DNA of 64,000 bases from Bathynomus jamesi (taxonomy: Eukaryota; Arthropoda; Malacostraca; Isopoda; Cirolanidae): contig JAJOZX010008814.1 of NCBI GenBank assembly GCA_023014485.1, positions 1 to 64,000 of the forward strand, given 5' to 3'. The number at the start of each line of letters is the position of its first letter. Position 1 is the first letter of the stretch. Under the pieces are notes generated by a model. It was not told the DNA's origin. It worked only from the letters and a program-made list of their open reading frames with translations, and ran no database searches. Made by a program: the position numbers and the translations under genes. Positions 22,574 to 35,179 of the stretch are shown here, one piece after another.

Positions 22574-23797
22574 ATGGCCGACAAGGATGAAGAGAGAAGA
22601 GGAAGGCGTGTGGAAGTGCCGAAACTAGAGAACAAATATGAAGAATGGAAGTGGGAGATGACTTTGTGGAAGAAGGTATGCAACGTACCAGAGACAGACC
22701 AAGGAGCACATGTAGTTCTATCCCTCAAGGGCAAAGCTAAGGATGTTGTAAGGGGAATGACGCTCCCTGAGATACAGAGCGCAAATGGAGTGGACAATAT
22801 AATAAAGGAACTAGACAAAGTGTTTCTAGCGGATATCGGGGTCAGGAAATTTAAGAAATATGTGGATATACACAATTTAATGAGAAGCGATAATGTAGGA
22901 GTTAATGACTTTTTGGTGGACTTCGAGAACTTGTACTGTGAATTTGAAGATCTGTGTGGACTCAAGGATGACTCCATGAAAGCCTTTGCTCTCCTAAGAT
23001 CTTGTAATCTAAAGGAGGAAGATGTGCAAGGCATTCTTACTGCAGTGGATGATGTGAAGTATGACGAAATTATGAAAATTATTAGACGCAGATTCTGCCT
23101 GGAGAAAGGAGCGATCATGAAGGAATTTACCCATATTGATAGAGAAAAAGATGTTCTAATGGGAACCCATGAAAAGCAGGATAGAACCTGGAGAGCTGAA
23201 CGAGGGAGAGGTCGTGGACAACAGGGATCCTACTACAAGGGAAGAGGCAAAGGAGGATGTGCGATATGTAAAACTGATACTCACCTCACCCGTGATTGTT
23301 GGAATGCTTATTGGAATAAAGGAGCAGAGAAGACCAAAGAGAGAAGAGAGAAGAGTGGAGATAAGGAATACATGGGATTCACCGAGCACATATTAATGAG
23401 CCGAGAAAGTAATATTGTGGACGTAACACAGGGCATGGCAATATTAGATACGGGCTGTACAAGCACTGTATGTGGACAGCGATGGCTGGCAGACTTTGTA
23501 AAAAGAGGGGGAAAAGTGCTGGAGGAGACATTCAAAGAAGTCACATATAGATTCGGTGATGGAAATATGATAAACTCCGAGAAGAAAATAATTGTCGAGA
23601 TGAGAATAGGGAGGAATAAATATAAGATGGAAGTCAACGTGGTGAAGAGTGATGTCCCAATGCTGATGAGCATCGAATCACTAAGAAGGTTGGGAGCCAA
23701 AATAGACTGTAGAGCCTCGATTATTGAAGTGGGAGAAGAAGGAATCAAATTATACCGTACAAGTGGGGGTCATTTATGCCTTCCAGTGTCAGATTGA
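22574..23797 (+). pseudogene. Copia gag and protease
   Basis: The open frame of 407 codons holds the gag domain (WKKVCNVPETDQGAHVVLSL and following), a CCHC knuckle GGCAICKTDTHLTRDC near residue 230-245, and the protease active site MAILDTGCTSTVCG near residue 290. It ends in a TGA. The next open frame, starting at 23,846, is in the same phase, so this TGA is a nonsense change inside what was one polyprotein. Confidence 0.88.
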
Positions 23798-23845
23798 CAA
23801 TTAAAGGAGGAGGTATTTGCAGCGAAGACTAATGATGACAATACG

Positions 23846-24735
23846 ATGCTGACACCAAAGGATTTGACAAAAATACATCAACAGTTTGGACACCCCTCTA
23901 ATGAAAAACTATTTAAATTGATAAAAAGTGCGAATAAAGATCAGGAGAATACACAAGAAATGATTACAAACATAAGTGATAAGTGTGAAAATTGCAAGAG
24001 TTATAGAAGAGCGGAACCTAAGCCTATTGTTGCATTGCCATGGTCCAATGAGTTCAATGAAATGATAACTATGGATCTGAAGAAGTGGAGGAATGGCTAT
24101 CTACTAGTGATGGTGGACACACTGACTAGATATTGTCGTGTGTCATATGTGGTCAACAAGAGAGCAGAAACCATTGTGAGACAAATCATCATAAATTGGA
24201 TAAGTCTTTTCGGAGCACCTCGAAAAATAATGACTGATAATGGAGGTGAGTTCAACAATGAGATCATGAGAGAGTTCTGCGAACGCTACAATATTGAGCC
24301 TATGTATACTGCAGCGGAAGCCCTTGGAGTAACGGGATGGTTGAGAGATTAAACGCTATAATAGCAGAACACCTCAACAGGGTTCTGATGGATGATGATG
24401 GTAGTGATTTAGAAATAGCCATAGCCTGGGTAGTAACTGCACAAAACTGCCTACACAATAATAAAGGTTTTAGCCCCAACCAATTGGTATTTGGGAAGAA
24501 TCCTGTCCTGCCAAACTTACTTAATAATACACCCCCAGCAATGTTTTATAAGAGTGAGAGCCAAATCGTAGAAGAAAATCTACACTTGATGAGGGAAGCT
24601 AGAGAGCAATTCATGAAGAACGAGGCTAACGAGAAGATCATGAGAGCACTCCACCACCAAATACGTCCGAGTAAAGTGAACGAGATGTCCATCAACGACA
24701 AAGTTTACTTTAAAAGAGATGGAGAAGAAAAATGA
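23846..24735 (+). pseudogene. Copia integrase
   Basis: The HHCC zinc domain (HQQFGHPSNEK, then CENCKSYRRAEPK) is followed by the catalytic core: TMDLKKW (first Asp), FGAPRKIMTDNGGEFNNEIM (second Asp) and MVERLNAII (Glu). A frame shift lies at about 24,337, between the core and the Glu. Downstream LHNNKGFSPNQLVFGKNPVL is the usual copia integrase C-terminal block. An in-frame TGA sits at 24,733-24,735. The frame then runs on through a Glu-rich stretch to 25,074. Confidence 0.88.
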
Positions 24736-25074
24736 AGAGGACCTGGGGAAATAGAGGGTATACAGGGCGGTAAAATAGTTTTTGTAAGATATGGTGGTTA
24801 TCGTTACCGAGTACACACGTGCCGGTTGCAAAAAGCGGTTAAACAAGCAGAAGGGGAAGAACAAGAGATGAAAACAAAGAGAAGGGGAGCGGATACACAG
24901 GAAAAGCAGGAGGAAAAAGAAGAGAATGAAGTTACTTTTGGGGTGCCGCCTATTCGACAGGGAAGAGAAGAGGAGGAGAATACGGAAGAAGAAGAAGATG
25001 CGAGTGAAGAAGAGAGCATGGAAGAAGAAGCTGCGAGTGAAGAAGAAGAAGAACCAGAACAAGAGAACAAGTAG

Positions 25075-26288
25075 AGCAAAGAGATGCGAGATATAAAGCA
25101 CCCATCATTGGAAGAAACTTTGAAGCCCTGACTCCGGAAGGAGGGAAATTGATTAAAGGGAGAATTGTGAGTAGAGCCGGTAAAGTTGGTAAGGATGGAA
25201 AAGGGAAATACAGAGATTGGTTCAACGTCAAAATTAATGGAGAAGAGGGGTATAGAAGTATGGATTTTGGTGCCCTACCACGATGGAGAATGTTGCCACC
25301 GGTGGAAGAGACGTTATTGACATGGGAAGGTACAGAAATAGAAGGAGCCAAGGAACGTGAAATGAAGCACTGGAGAGAAAGAGATGTTTATGATGAAGTA
25401 GAAGATAAAGGTCAGAAAACTGTATCAGTCAGATGGGTGATTACAGAGGAGAAGGATGGTAAGTCCTACGTAAAGGCGAGATTGGTCGCAAGAGGCTTTG
25501 AGGAGGAGGAAAATATTCACACGGAATCACCCACATGTTCCAAGGAGGCTTTGAGGTTGGTGATTATGATTATTGAACATATGAAATGGAGATGTAGGAG
25601 TATGGATATTACTGCCGCCTATCTGCAAGGGAAACCAATGGAAAGAACGGTTTACCTTCAGCCACCACGGGAGTACAACAATGGCCATATTTGGAAGCTT
25701 AAGACGACAGTATACGGACTTAAGGATGCCGCTAGAGAATGGTTTCTTTCTGTTAAGGAGACATTATTGAAAATAGGAGCCAAACAATGTCATGGAGACT
25801 CGGCGGTGTTCTACCGGAAGAAGAATGGAAAACTTGAAGGAGTAATATGCCTACACGTGGATGACTTCTTATGGGGAGGAAATGAAAACTTTGAGAAAGA
25901 GGTAATTGATCCTCTGCGGAAAAATTTCAGTTTTGGAAAAGATGATGATGATATGTTCAAATTTTTGGGCATGAGAATATACCGTGATGACAGAGGACGT
26001 ATGACTATGGAGCAAGACGAGTACATAGCATCTGTACAAAAAATGGACATTACCAACAAGAAGGAAAATGTTGCGCTCAATGTTGAGGAAAGAAGGATGT
26101 ATAGGAGTATTGTGGGTCAATTAAACTGGATAGCCAGACAATCAAGACCGGATGTTGCCTACGAAGTGAGTGAGAGAAGCTCCTATGGAAAAAATCCCAT
26201 GACCGAGGACATAAGGAAGATAAATAAGGTAGTGGATAAAACAAAATCCGAGAGGTACAAATCATATTTCCAAGGGTGGAAAAGATAA
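25075..26288 (+). pseudogene. Copia reverse transcriptase
   Basis: A shift at about 25,075, within a GAAGAA-rich run, leads into this frame. It shows YVKARLVARGFEEEENI, MDITAAYLQGKPMERTVYLQ, YGLKDAAREWF and LHVDDFLWGG, where the catalytic block is HVDD rather than the more common YVDD. NWIARQSRPDVAYEV follows. These are the copia reverse transcriptase motifs in order. The frame breaks again near 26,280. Confidence 0.88.
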
Positions 26289-26777
26289 CGACAAGTGAAC
26301 TCGTTTGTTATTCAGATGCCTCTCTGGGTAATCTCAGAGATGGAGGATCGCAGGGAGGTTTTCTCATTTTCTGGAAGAATGAAGAGGGAGAGGTCTGTAC
26401 GATTGCCTGGCGCTCCAGACGCTTACGAAGGGTAGCATGGTCCACTCTCACTGCAGAAACCCTAGCCTTAACTGAGGCTGTGGACATGGCCATTTTTATT
26501 AAAGATCTCATAAACGAATTGACTGGGGAAGATATTCCTATTCGATGTCACGTAGACAACAAATCACTGGAAGACATTGAAGAGTCTGAAACCAGTTGAA
26601 GAAAAAGGGCTCCGGACATATATTGGTAGTCTGAGAGAGAGATTAGAAAGAGGAGAAGTAAGTCAAGTAAAATGGATCGAAACGAGCCAACAACTTGCAA
26701 ATTGTCTCACGAAGAAAGGAGTTAGCAGTAATGCCCTAGTGAGGGTAATAGAAGAAGGAAGACACCATGAACAATAG
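26276..26777 (+). pseudogene. Copia RNase H
   Basis: The frame reads ELVCYSDASLGNLRDGGSQG (first Asp), TAETLALTEAVDMAIF (Glu), IRCHVDNKSLEDIEE (Asp) and, after a shift at about 26,580, VKWIETSQQLANCLTKKGVS (final Asp normally near here). This is the standard C-terminal domain of copia Pol. It ends just before the 3' LTR. Confidence 0.85.
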
Positions 26778-26827
26778 AAGAAAAAGAACGAAACCAAAAG
26801 AAAAAACGGAAAAGAAAATGGTATTAG

Positions 26828-27370
26828 TGTGGAGATTGACATTTGTTTGATGCAGACTCTCTATTTACAGAAGCAAGATGAATGAAGAAAGCAAATTGGC
26901 ACCCAGGAAAAGGTGCCCAGAAGAAAGATGAAAACAATGCCCAGAGAGAATATGGGCTTTAAACACCCTCTATGTTAGAAGAAGTCTCATCAGTCCTTAA
27001 TGTGTTCCGTTTTTTCTTTTTGCAGATAAATAATGTCCCTAGAGTGAGCTAGCCCTTGAGGTTGAAATATTATAAAAGCAATCTAATATAAAAGCATAAT
27101 TATAAGAAGAATAACACATAGTGAGAGATTAAAAGTGAATGATAAAACTCGCAATGGACACGTAATGAAGTGATAGAATAGAAGTGATTTGAATAAAACA
27201 AAAGAAAAAGGGAAAACCATTGTATAAAGGATCACCGGGGTACCCCTACGGTGAAGACCAGAAAGAGAGAAAGAAGAGAGAGAAGAAAGAGAACATCAGC
27301 ATCCGACGCCTATTCAAGAGAAGGTAATTAAATCAGGACTTTCCTTTATCTATTTCTAATCGATCCAACA
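26828..27370 (+). repeat. Copia 3' LTR
   Basis: Begins TGTGGAGATTGACATTTG and ends CCAACA. It contains a short duplication (AATCTAATATAAAAGC) not seen in the 5' copy. Confidence 0.92.
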
Positions 27371-27480
27371 AGGGTGACCCTTCCGGGGGCTAAGCCCCCG
27401 CCGACGTAGCCCACTGGGTCAACACGGGAGTCCGCCCACCACGACAAGGTGGCCACACAAGCGGGGGACAATTGTGGTTA
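27371..27480 (-). mobile_element. LINE-C copy 1, 5' end beyond the Copia insertion
   Basis: This GC-rich strip continues the composition of 21,660-21,968 and is cut off sharply by the Copia LTR. It probably represents the 5' untranslated end of LINE-C. The true end is not defined. Confidence 0.5.
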
Positions 27481-28135
27481 CTTGCAGCTTCTAAGCATTG
27501 TCAAGTCCTACGTTTATTGCAGGTCTCTTAATTGGAATCATCTACTCTGTGACTACTCTGGCTCAGGTAAATATAACAGTAGTTCAGCTGGGTCTGTTCA
27601 TTCGTTGGATGGGTAACCATCATCTCCGTTTCGGCCCACATACATAAGAAAAAGCGGTCCTATTCAAAGGAGTGACATAACGAAGGAGTGACATAACGTT
27701 TTTTAAAAACGACACTATGTGATGGTTTTCATTTGGGTTAACAAACAACATATCAAAATTTGAGCTATGTGCGACCCCTTGTACCAGTCGCACATAGTCC
27801 CCACTCTTCTAGCTGAGATTTCACAATAAGCTTTGAATCTATTCTAAACATCAATTTAAGATATGTTAAAAATAAGTTGAAGACCTTATTTGCCCTTATT
27901 TAAATAAAATGGGTATCTTCTTTATTTATGGATACTTTTTGTTTTATGCAGGATTGCCAGGTGGTCAAATTTCACAAATGTGCAAAAAATCTGGCAACCC
28001 TAATTTTTTGAGTTCTTTTTGCAAAAAATATTTTATTTTATTTTTGTTTCAGATTATTAAGTGAAATTATTATTGGTTATTGATTCAAACTATTGGTTTT
28101 TAAGTTAAATTACTGGTTATTAAGTCAAATTGATC
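27481..28135. other. no gene recognised
   Basis: AT-rich sequence with a short tandem copy of GAAGGAGTGACATAAC (27,670-27,705) and a TTTTTTAAAAA palindrome. It may include the 5' flank of the family B element. I could not find a terminal repeat pair with 30,260-30,980. Confidence 0.45.
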
Positions 28136-30340
28136 ATGACAAGAAAAAAGTCGTCAAATGCAGCCTTTGGACATCCTTCCGAGTTTCCAACAGCTATGAC
28201 ACCAACAAAAGCAGATGTTGAGGCACTACAACTTTGTGCGACGACGAGAAGAGGCTGAATTAAATAGAGAGATTACTTTTAATGAATGTTGTAACATAAT
28301 CGCGACAGACGTTGAAACCATATGAAGAAGGTTCTCTTTCCCTACAATAAGTACTCGTGGAATCTTTCAGAAAGTTCTTTGAGTGATAGAAGCAGCCTCA
28401 AAGTTGAACAAGGTTCCTATAAACGGAAGAGATGAGAGATTTGAACAAAAATTTTCCGAGTATGATGCTATGTTTGATGTATTTACCTGTGATTGCTACG
28501 ATAAAGGAATTGATAGAAATGCCTGCCGGTGCAAGGATAAAATAATAATTGCTGAGTGGGATCTTTTGTAGGACAAAAGCAAAGATTAAACCAACTAGGA
28601 CCAATTGATAGAAAAGCTGTTTTCATGAGGAAAATGTCTATTGCTAGAGTTCAAAAAGAACACGAACGCCGAATGAGATCACAAGCAGAATTGACTGAAG
28701 CTATCAGTGTTGTCCCTTCAACATCACAGGAATCACAAGATGCAGCGGTGCTGAGAGCATGGAGGTAGAGACCGACCAAGAGGATGAAGACTTTGTGCCT
28801 GATATAGAGTTAATAGAGAATGAGCAGAACAGATATACCAATGAAGAGTTGGCAGTGACCGCTGATCGTTACAGAGTGAGTTGCAGGGCAGCAGCAGCAA
28901 TTGTTAATGCTGCTTTAAAAGATATGGGATCTTGGATCAGGGCAACATGATTGATATAAAGAAGCTGGAGAGGGAAAGAGCACGGGTAGGTAAAGATTTG
29001 AGTACCAGGGTTACATCGGAGAATATAGGAATAGAATGCACTGGCTTTGATGGGAGAAGAGATGACACATTAACCAGGGCAGGCAAGATCAAAGAAGAGC
29101 ACTACGTCATTGTTAAAGAGCCTGAAAATATCTATATAGATCATGTAACACCTGATCATGGAAATGCTCATTGTGTAGCAGAAGAACTGATTACTGTAAT
29201 AGTGGACTCAGTAAAGCTTTTAGAGTGTCTGAACTTTCTATGTGATGGCACTGCTGTGAACATTGGAAGAATCGGTGGAGTAATAAAGCTTGTTGAAATC
29301 TATCTGAATGGGTCTGTTCAGTGGCTGGTATGCCTTCTTCATATGAACGAACTACCATTCAGGCACATCTACGAGGCAATAGATGGAAAAACAACAGGTC
29401 CAAGTACTTTCAAGGGTTCAATTGGAAATAAATTGAAAACCGATCTAACAAAACAAAGTGGTTGTTTTTCTCCTGTTAAAGGAAACATTCATGAAATTCC
29501 ATCTGATGTTATTAATGCTTTAAGCAGTGACCAAAAGTATCTCTACAATATGTGCCCAGCTGTTCAATCTGGAAATGTCTCCAAAGATTTCGCAGAAAGA
29601 TCTCCTGGTACAATTCATCAAGCTCGTTGGCTAACTCGAGCAAATAGAATTCTTAGACTATGTGTCAACACCAAATCCAACCCAAGATCTCAAAGTTATA
29701 GTAGAAATTATTATGCTATCTTATGCTCCAGGGTGGTTTTGGGTTAAGTCACATCCACTGGCATCTGACGGTTCATCTAATTTTTGGTACTTAGGGTATC
29801 TGCTGCGCGACTTCAAGGAGAAATACAAATTGATCATGGAACTGGTATTTCAGAATAACTCATACTTTGCGAACCCCGAAAATATTCTACTATCGATGAT
29901 ACCAGACTCAAGAAGAGAAGTTAGAGAAGTTGCAATCCAGAGAATCATTCTCTCAAGAACTACATTTTCTGGATCAAGAAACTTTGACCTACCTCCAACT
30001 CTTAATTTTGATTCTTCAGACTACACTAAAACGATTGATTGGCAGAAAGAGGTAATTTATCCGCCTCAACTCCTGAGAAACTTTAGCAATAAGGAACTTT
30101 TGCTAGCAAGACAAAAACCACTCAAAATACCAGCCTTTCCTTGTCACAGCCAAGGAGTAGAAAGCGCTGTGAATCTAGTCACGAATGCATCTGATGTACG
30201 AATTGGCTACGAAAATCGCCAAAAATATATTCTTAACCTACTGGAACCACGGTAAAGATTGCCTAAATTTGAATGGAAAGGACAGTGGAATAAACAAACA
30301 TGCAGTGTTACTTTCAAAATAGCTAAAGTTTATGCATCGT
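28136..30340 (+). pseudogene. family B copy 1: unclassified transposase-like gene, broken
   Basis: Pieces in shifting frames read in one direction: MTRKKSSNAAFGHPSEFPTA, VFTCDCYDKGIDRNACRCKD, QKQRLNQLGPIDRKA, then the core LNFLCDGTAVNIGRIGGVIK, VQWLVCLLHMNELPFRHIYE, GPSTFKGSIGNKL, HQARWLTRANRILRLCV, and the end KIPAFPCHSQGVESAVNLVT and FEWKGQWNKQ. The family is widespread in arthropod gene predictions; I know no accepted name. The scheme of D in CDGT, C..H in the LLH.NELP block, RW in the centre and E in FPCHSQGVE recalls hAT transposases (inference). There are at least four frame shifts and several stops. No introns or TIRs were seen. Confidence 0.65.
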
Positions 30341-30987
30341 GCAAAAAAGCATTTCATTAGGTAATGTTTTTTCTTTTTCTTGTAGAAGACAAGTTCTGTC
30401 GTTTAATTTCTCAAAATTGTTATGTAATTCATGAATTCGTTCCTTATTTTTTATCTTAATATATAGTATATACTCAAAAACATGTAAAAATGTCATTTTC
30501 TTTGAGTTTGAATAAAAAAATAAACACTAGTTTAACACAGCTGAAACAAATTTTATCCGAGTTTTTACTGAAAAATGTACATTTTGCCAAATTGAAACTA
30601 AAAACAAAAATTTGTGCCGGGGGTAGGAGACTTAGGATACGCGAAATATTTTACTGGGTGACTACTGTGAGCCATACGAAACCCCCACAATGTGTCACTT
30701 TTCAATACAAAATATCAACCCGCCCAAGACTATGCAACCCCCATATTCTTATTCCTTTTGAAATTAACATATACGTAAAATAGTAGTATTAACACTAGGA
30801 ACGGGTGAATTTCATCCGTTTTTGCAGGTTCTTGTTTAATATTCTTTTATTAAATATGATTTATCATTTTAACCCTCTGCTGCCCTTGTAGTGTTAAGAT
30901 ACCACATCATATAACTTGCAAAATGGAATTTAGCTGTTTTCAAGATGCCTGCTGTCTCCACTTCAACTGACACGACGACGACAATTA
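30341..30987. other. no gene recognised
   Basis: AT-rich. A 97-residue open frame at 30,490 is Lys/Leu-rich without motifs. A minus-strand stretch near 30,960-30,880 reads SVEVETAGILKTAKF after a GTGTCAG, which could be a candidate last APEH exon, but the match is too short to accept. Confidence 0.4.
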
Positions 30988-31399
30988 TTAATAATTTTTT
31001 TTTATTATTGTTAGACTATATATGAACGAGATACCGATCGACGCCGGCGCCTTAATGGTCATGCAACCACTAAGGCCACACGCAGGTGTGGGTGGGTATG
31101 TAGTCTTGACGATATACATACCCACCCACATGCAAACCACATTCAACGACTTATCTCCAACACTTTTTACAGCATCAACAATAACGTACTTGGCTGGAAT
31201 CTTCCGAGCGAGAAGCATCTTATAGTAAAACAATCCTTGTGAATGTGGCACTCTACGGTCTTCCTTCCCTAGCAGAAGCAACGTTGGTGCTTTAACTTTA
31301 TCCACTAAATTCAGAGGAGACGCTTCAAACATTCGAGAAAAGATTTTACCATTCACGCATTTCCCTATGTTGTAATCAATGCCGCATTCGACAAAGGTC
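30988..31399 (-). CDS. APEH: APEH exon 13 (catalytic Asp; C-terminal end uncertain)
   Basis: After a TTGCAG acceptor the exon reads [15 protein letters not shown], then [20 protein letters not shown] and [27 protein letters not shown] carries the catalytic Asp. Beyond AKYVI the frame stays open to a stop at 30,988 but no longer resembles the family well. A partial fit, KSLNVVCMW, may be the final helix, yet the expected block with the catalytic His between is replaced by DAVKSVGD. Either the last exon lies elsewhere to the left, after a donor near 31,175-31,190, or this copy lacks the His. Confidence 0.8.
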
Positions 31400-34076
31400 C
31401 TGCAACAAAAATAATAATGAATGGTCTGGTTGGTTGTAATACAGTACAAAGGTATTTACAATAGAAATTCACTAAATTGACTGCACACTATATTTTTTGA
31501 CAAAACTTTACTATCCAGACAGTGTTTAGAGAGGGAGTCCATAACAGCTTGGAAATACGTTAAATTAGGTTACATTAGGCTAGGTCGCATTGGTTAGGTC
31601 TGGTTAGTAATTAGGACCCTATTGACTCTGAATAGTAAAGTTCTACCTACTTTTTCGCTACAATAACTTAACTGCGGACAAAATTAATATTGAGGTTGAT
31701 ACAATAAAGGAATAAATAAATCTATTTACTACATATTAAATATCGTAAACTGTAAAACAGGGGAGGAATACAAACCAGTCTGGAATGTCTGTAACACATG
31801 CCATTGTAGCTATGTCGGTAACGGGATTTCGTGCGGCCACCACCTTGTACAATTCCTAATAAGAGAAATATAACATTTTCATGAACTTTCAACGACTCCT
31901 TAACAAGAAAGATTCTAAACACTTCATTTATTTCTAAAAAAAAAAAAAAAGTTCCAATTACAGATTAATTACTGCAGTATTTGCAAATTCATTCTCTATT
32001 TACTGATTTCATCGAACAACGATATTGGGATTTTTCTCCCAAAAGATATCGTTATGAAAAGTTACAAAAAATGTAAAAATTAAAGGCAATTTACAGATAA
32101 GCTTTCAATATCATAACCTTAACTTATAAAGCAAATTTCGACAAATTCAGAGATTATCTTTACGATTCAGAACCAGAAATGAAGACTCACGGGATGTTGT
32201 GCGGACAGATGAGTAACGAGAAACCCTCCGTGTGATCCGCCAAACAGAACGACCCGAGATTCATCTAAAACTGATTTGAATCTGCAACAACATCTAATCA
32301 TTCATCTTCCGCCTCAAAATCATTAATAAAGATCAGTTATTCATTTCTGAATGTTCCGCAACATTAAGTATAACGTCAATCTTATAATCGTATGAGGAGT
32401 TCTTCCTTAAACCAAAATTATTACAAAGTGCGTTTCAAATTGGCTGCTTCACACTTATTTTTCATTTAGTTTTTAATTATAACTGCTGTAAACCTATTAA
32501 GTTATAAATTAAGCCGACAAAAAGTATTCAAACTGATCCCATTCGTCAAATTAAGATATGTTAAGTCTGGTGAATTCACATATATACATACATAAAATTC
32601 ATTTCCCATTGAATAAGGGACAAAATGTAGAAAACCCAGATATGAAATACAGAAGGTAGTGAAAAGGAGAAAAAGCAAAAAATAAAACGTGCACAACCAT
32701 TTACACAGGCGATCTGGTGGCCCAACTCCCCCCTGCGAGTCTAAATTCTACACGTGCGGCGCTTCCAGGCCTTTTCAAAAATAACCACCTCCATTCCAAC
32801 CTACTTGCAGCCACTTATCATATATCACCAAGATCAAGTCCACGCTTACTCACACAATCATTCACCATATCCATTCATCTTTCGGCCTTCCTCTCATCTT
32901 CCTCCCTTCGCACACACACTTACACACTTTTCAATTAAGTTTAAAACGAACGCAAAAATTGGCAATGTTGGCCTTTGTAAGTGCTAAGCACAATTTTTTT
33001 ATTGTTATTGGCATACTGGGAATAAATCTATTTTAATCGATACTGATGTTGCTGTTAAGCAGTTATCATTGCGTACACAAATAAGGCATCTTCACCTTTC
33101 CAAGCACAGGATCGTGGCTTGATAAAAATCATCTACGTCTGTGGTTCCACAGTTGCCTGACAGGGATTCAAGGGCGTTTCTCCCTTGGCCAAGCGACCCA
33201 CGATAGTTGGGGAACAGGATGCTGTATCCAAGACCCACGAAGAATGAGGCGCTGGGGATGAAGGTATTCTCTATCATGGAGTGGGGGCCACCATGCAGCC
33301 ACACGATAAGCGGACGTTTGACGCCACCTGTAACACAAACTACAATGAACAACACTTTGACTGTGATAACACTTTTTTACGTCAAGTATGGTAATGGTGG
33401 TTCATTTCTGAATATCTAAATGAAACTAAAATACTCACCGGGTTGCGTTTCAGTTGGACCAAAGTAAATGGCAGGAACGGGCGAATCCGAAACGAGTTCT
33501 TTAGGATGGGGATTCGGATTCTGAAACGTCCACTGATACTGCCATTCTTTTGCAATTCCTTCGACGGTATTGGCGCGTGATATAAAAATTATATTTTCCT
33601 CCTGGGCGTGCGAGTAGAGTGGAATCAAAGCGATTCTGGTCGGTTCCGTCAATGACGACAATGATGCCAAGATGTAATCTTCCCTGACATCATGAACGAC
33701 GAGTGAGCTTTTCGACGACAACTGACGAATTTCTTTCTTTCCTACGAGATATCAATGAAAACTATAATATACTTGAACGAATGATAATTCTTATGAAAGA
33801 GTATCAGATACCACACAATGTGAAAATGTTAAGTACCAGAGCGTACGTACATAAATTGACCTGAAGACCCTACCTTCACATTAATAAATTTAGTTTAAAC
33901 GTTTTTTAATAAAATGATGTCAGGGTCTAATCATTAATGTTTCGAAAGTTCTGAAGTTCTGAACAGAAGTGAAACCCAAAAAGAGCGGACTATACACATT
34001 TAATTAATAAGCAATGGTAATTCACAAAGCATTTACTCTTTGTAGCACCGACATTATATATAATGTCTGTGTTAAA

Positions 34077-34135
<59 letters not shown>

Positions 34136-35113
34136 TGGTGGACCGGATGTCAGTTTTTCAACATCTGCGGATGCGGATTTTTAATTTCAATAACCGCGGA
34201 TGCGGATATTTAGTTAATCTATCAATATAATAGAGAATTATGAATATATGACAATTTTTTAAATTTCGTGATATTACAATTATGGCAGGCAATGCATAAA
34301 AATCAAAATTAATATTAATGTTTTCATTATGATAAAAATAATAACTTTCTCAAGTTTCAGCCACAGAAAACTCAATGAAACAAATTTCATTCAATTTTCT
34401 GTGTTACCAGGTATTTATATTTTGAGGTTTATATATTTGTTTGTTCATTAATAATTAATTAATACTTTACATGAAATGTGCATGACTGGGCCTTATAAGC
34501 TACTTTATAAGCTAATTTAATTATAAATTGCATAATTTATTAGAGGTAATATCCGCATAACATCCGCAGTCCGAAGTGCGGATGTTAAAAATGATGCGGA
34601 TATCCGGTCCACCACTAATATATATATGTGGTAGACCGGATGTCCGCATCATTTTTAACATCAGCATCCGCATTTCTGACTGCGGATGTTATGCGGATAT
34701 TACCTCTAATAAATTATGCAATTTACAATTAACTTAGCTTATAAAGTAGCTTATAAGGCCCAGTCATGCACATTTCATGTAAAGTATTAATTATTAATGA
34801 ACAAACAAATATATAAACCTCAAAATATAAATACCTGGTAACAGAGAAAATTGAATGAAACTTGTTTCATTGAATTTTCTGTGGCTGAAACTCTTGAGAA
34901 AGTTATTATTTTTATCATAATGAAAACATTAATATTAATTTTAATTCTTATGCATTGCCTGCCATAATAGTAATATCACGAAATTTGAAAAATTATGTCA
35001 TATATTCATAATTCTATATTATATTGATAGATTAACTAAATATCCGCATCCGCAGATATTGAAATTAAAGATCCGCATCCGCGGATGTTGAAAAACTGAC
35101 ATCCGGTCCACAA

Positions 35114-35179
<66 letters not shown>

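Larger units (their letters stand above)
21969..27370 (+). mobile_element. Ty1/copia-type LTR retrotransposon
   Basis: Two LTRs (21,969-22,505 and 26,828-27,370) flank a gag-pol region with the order gag, protease, integrase, reverse transcriptase, RNase H, which defines the copia group. LTRs start TGTGGAGA and end AACA. The flanks show TGGGT at the left and AGGGT at the right, probably a 5-bp target duplication with one change. The LTRs differ at only a handful of sites plus a short indel, so insertion was fairly recent, yet coding is broken by at least two stops and several frame shifts. It sits inside the 5' region of LINE-C. Confidence 0.93.

Noticed and set aside
24804..25079. Ser-rich 91-residue minus frame and Glu-rich plus frame
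   Set aside because: Both come from the same GAAGAA-rich linker between Copia integrase and reverse transcriptase; only the plus strand belongs to a known polyprotein.
22528..26265. Minus-strand open frames in the Copia element, some Ser/Phe-rich and membrane-like
   Set aside because: They are mirror frames of a purine-rich gag-pol strand; no start context or family features.
30880..30960. Candidate last APEH exon on the minus strand (SVEVETAGILKTAKF)
   Set aside because: There is a short resemblance to the family's VEVE segment and an AG upstream, but no His block before it and no family-like end; not enough to annotate.
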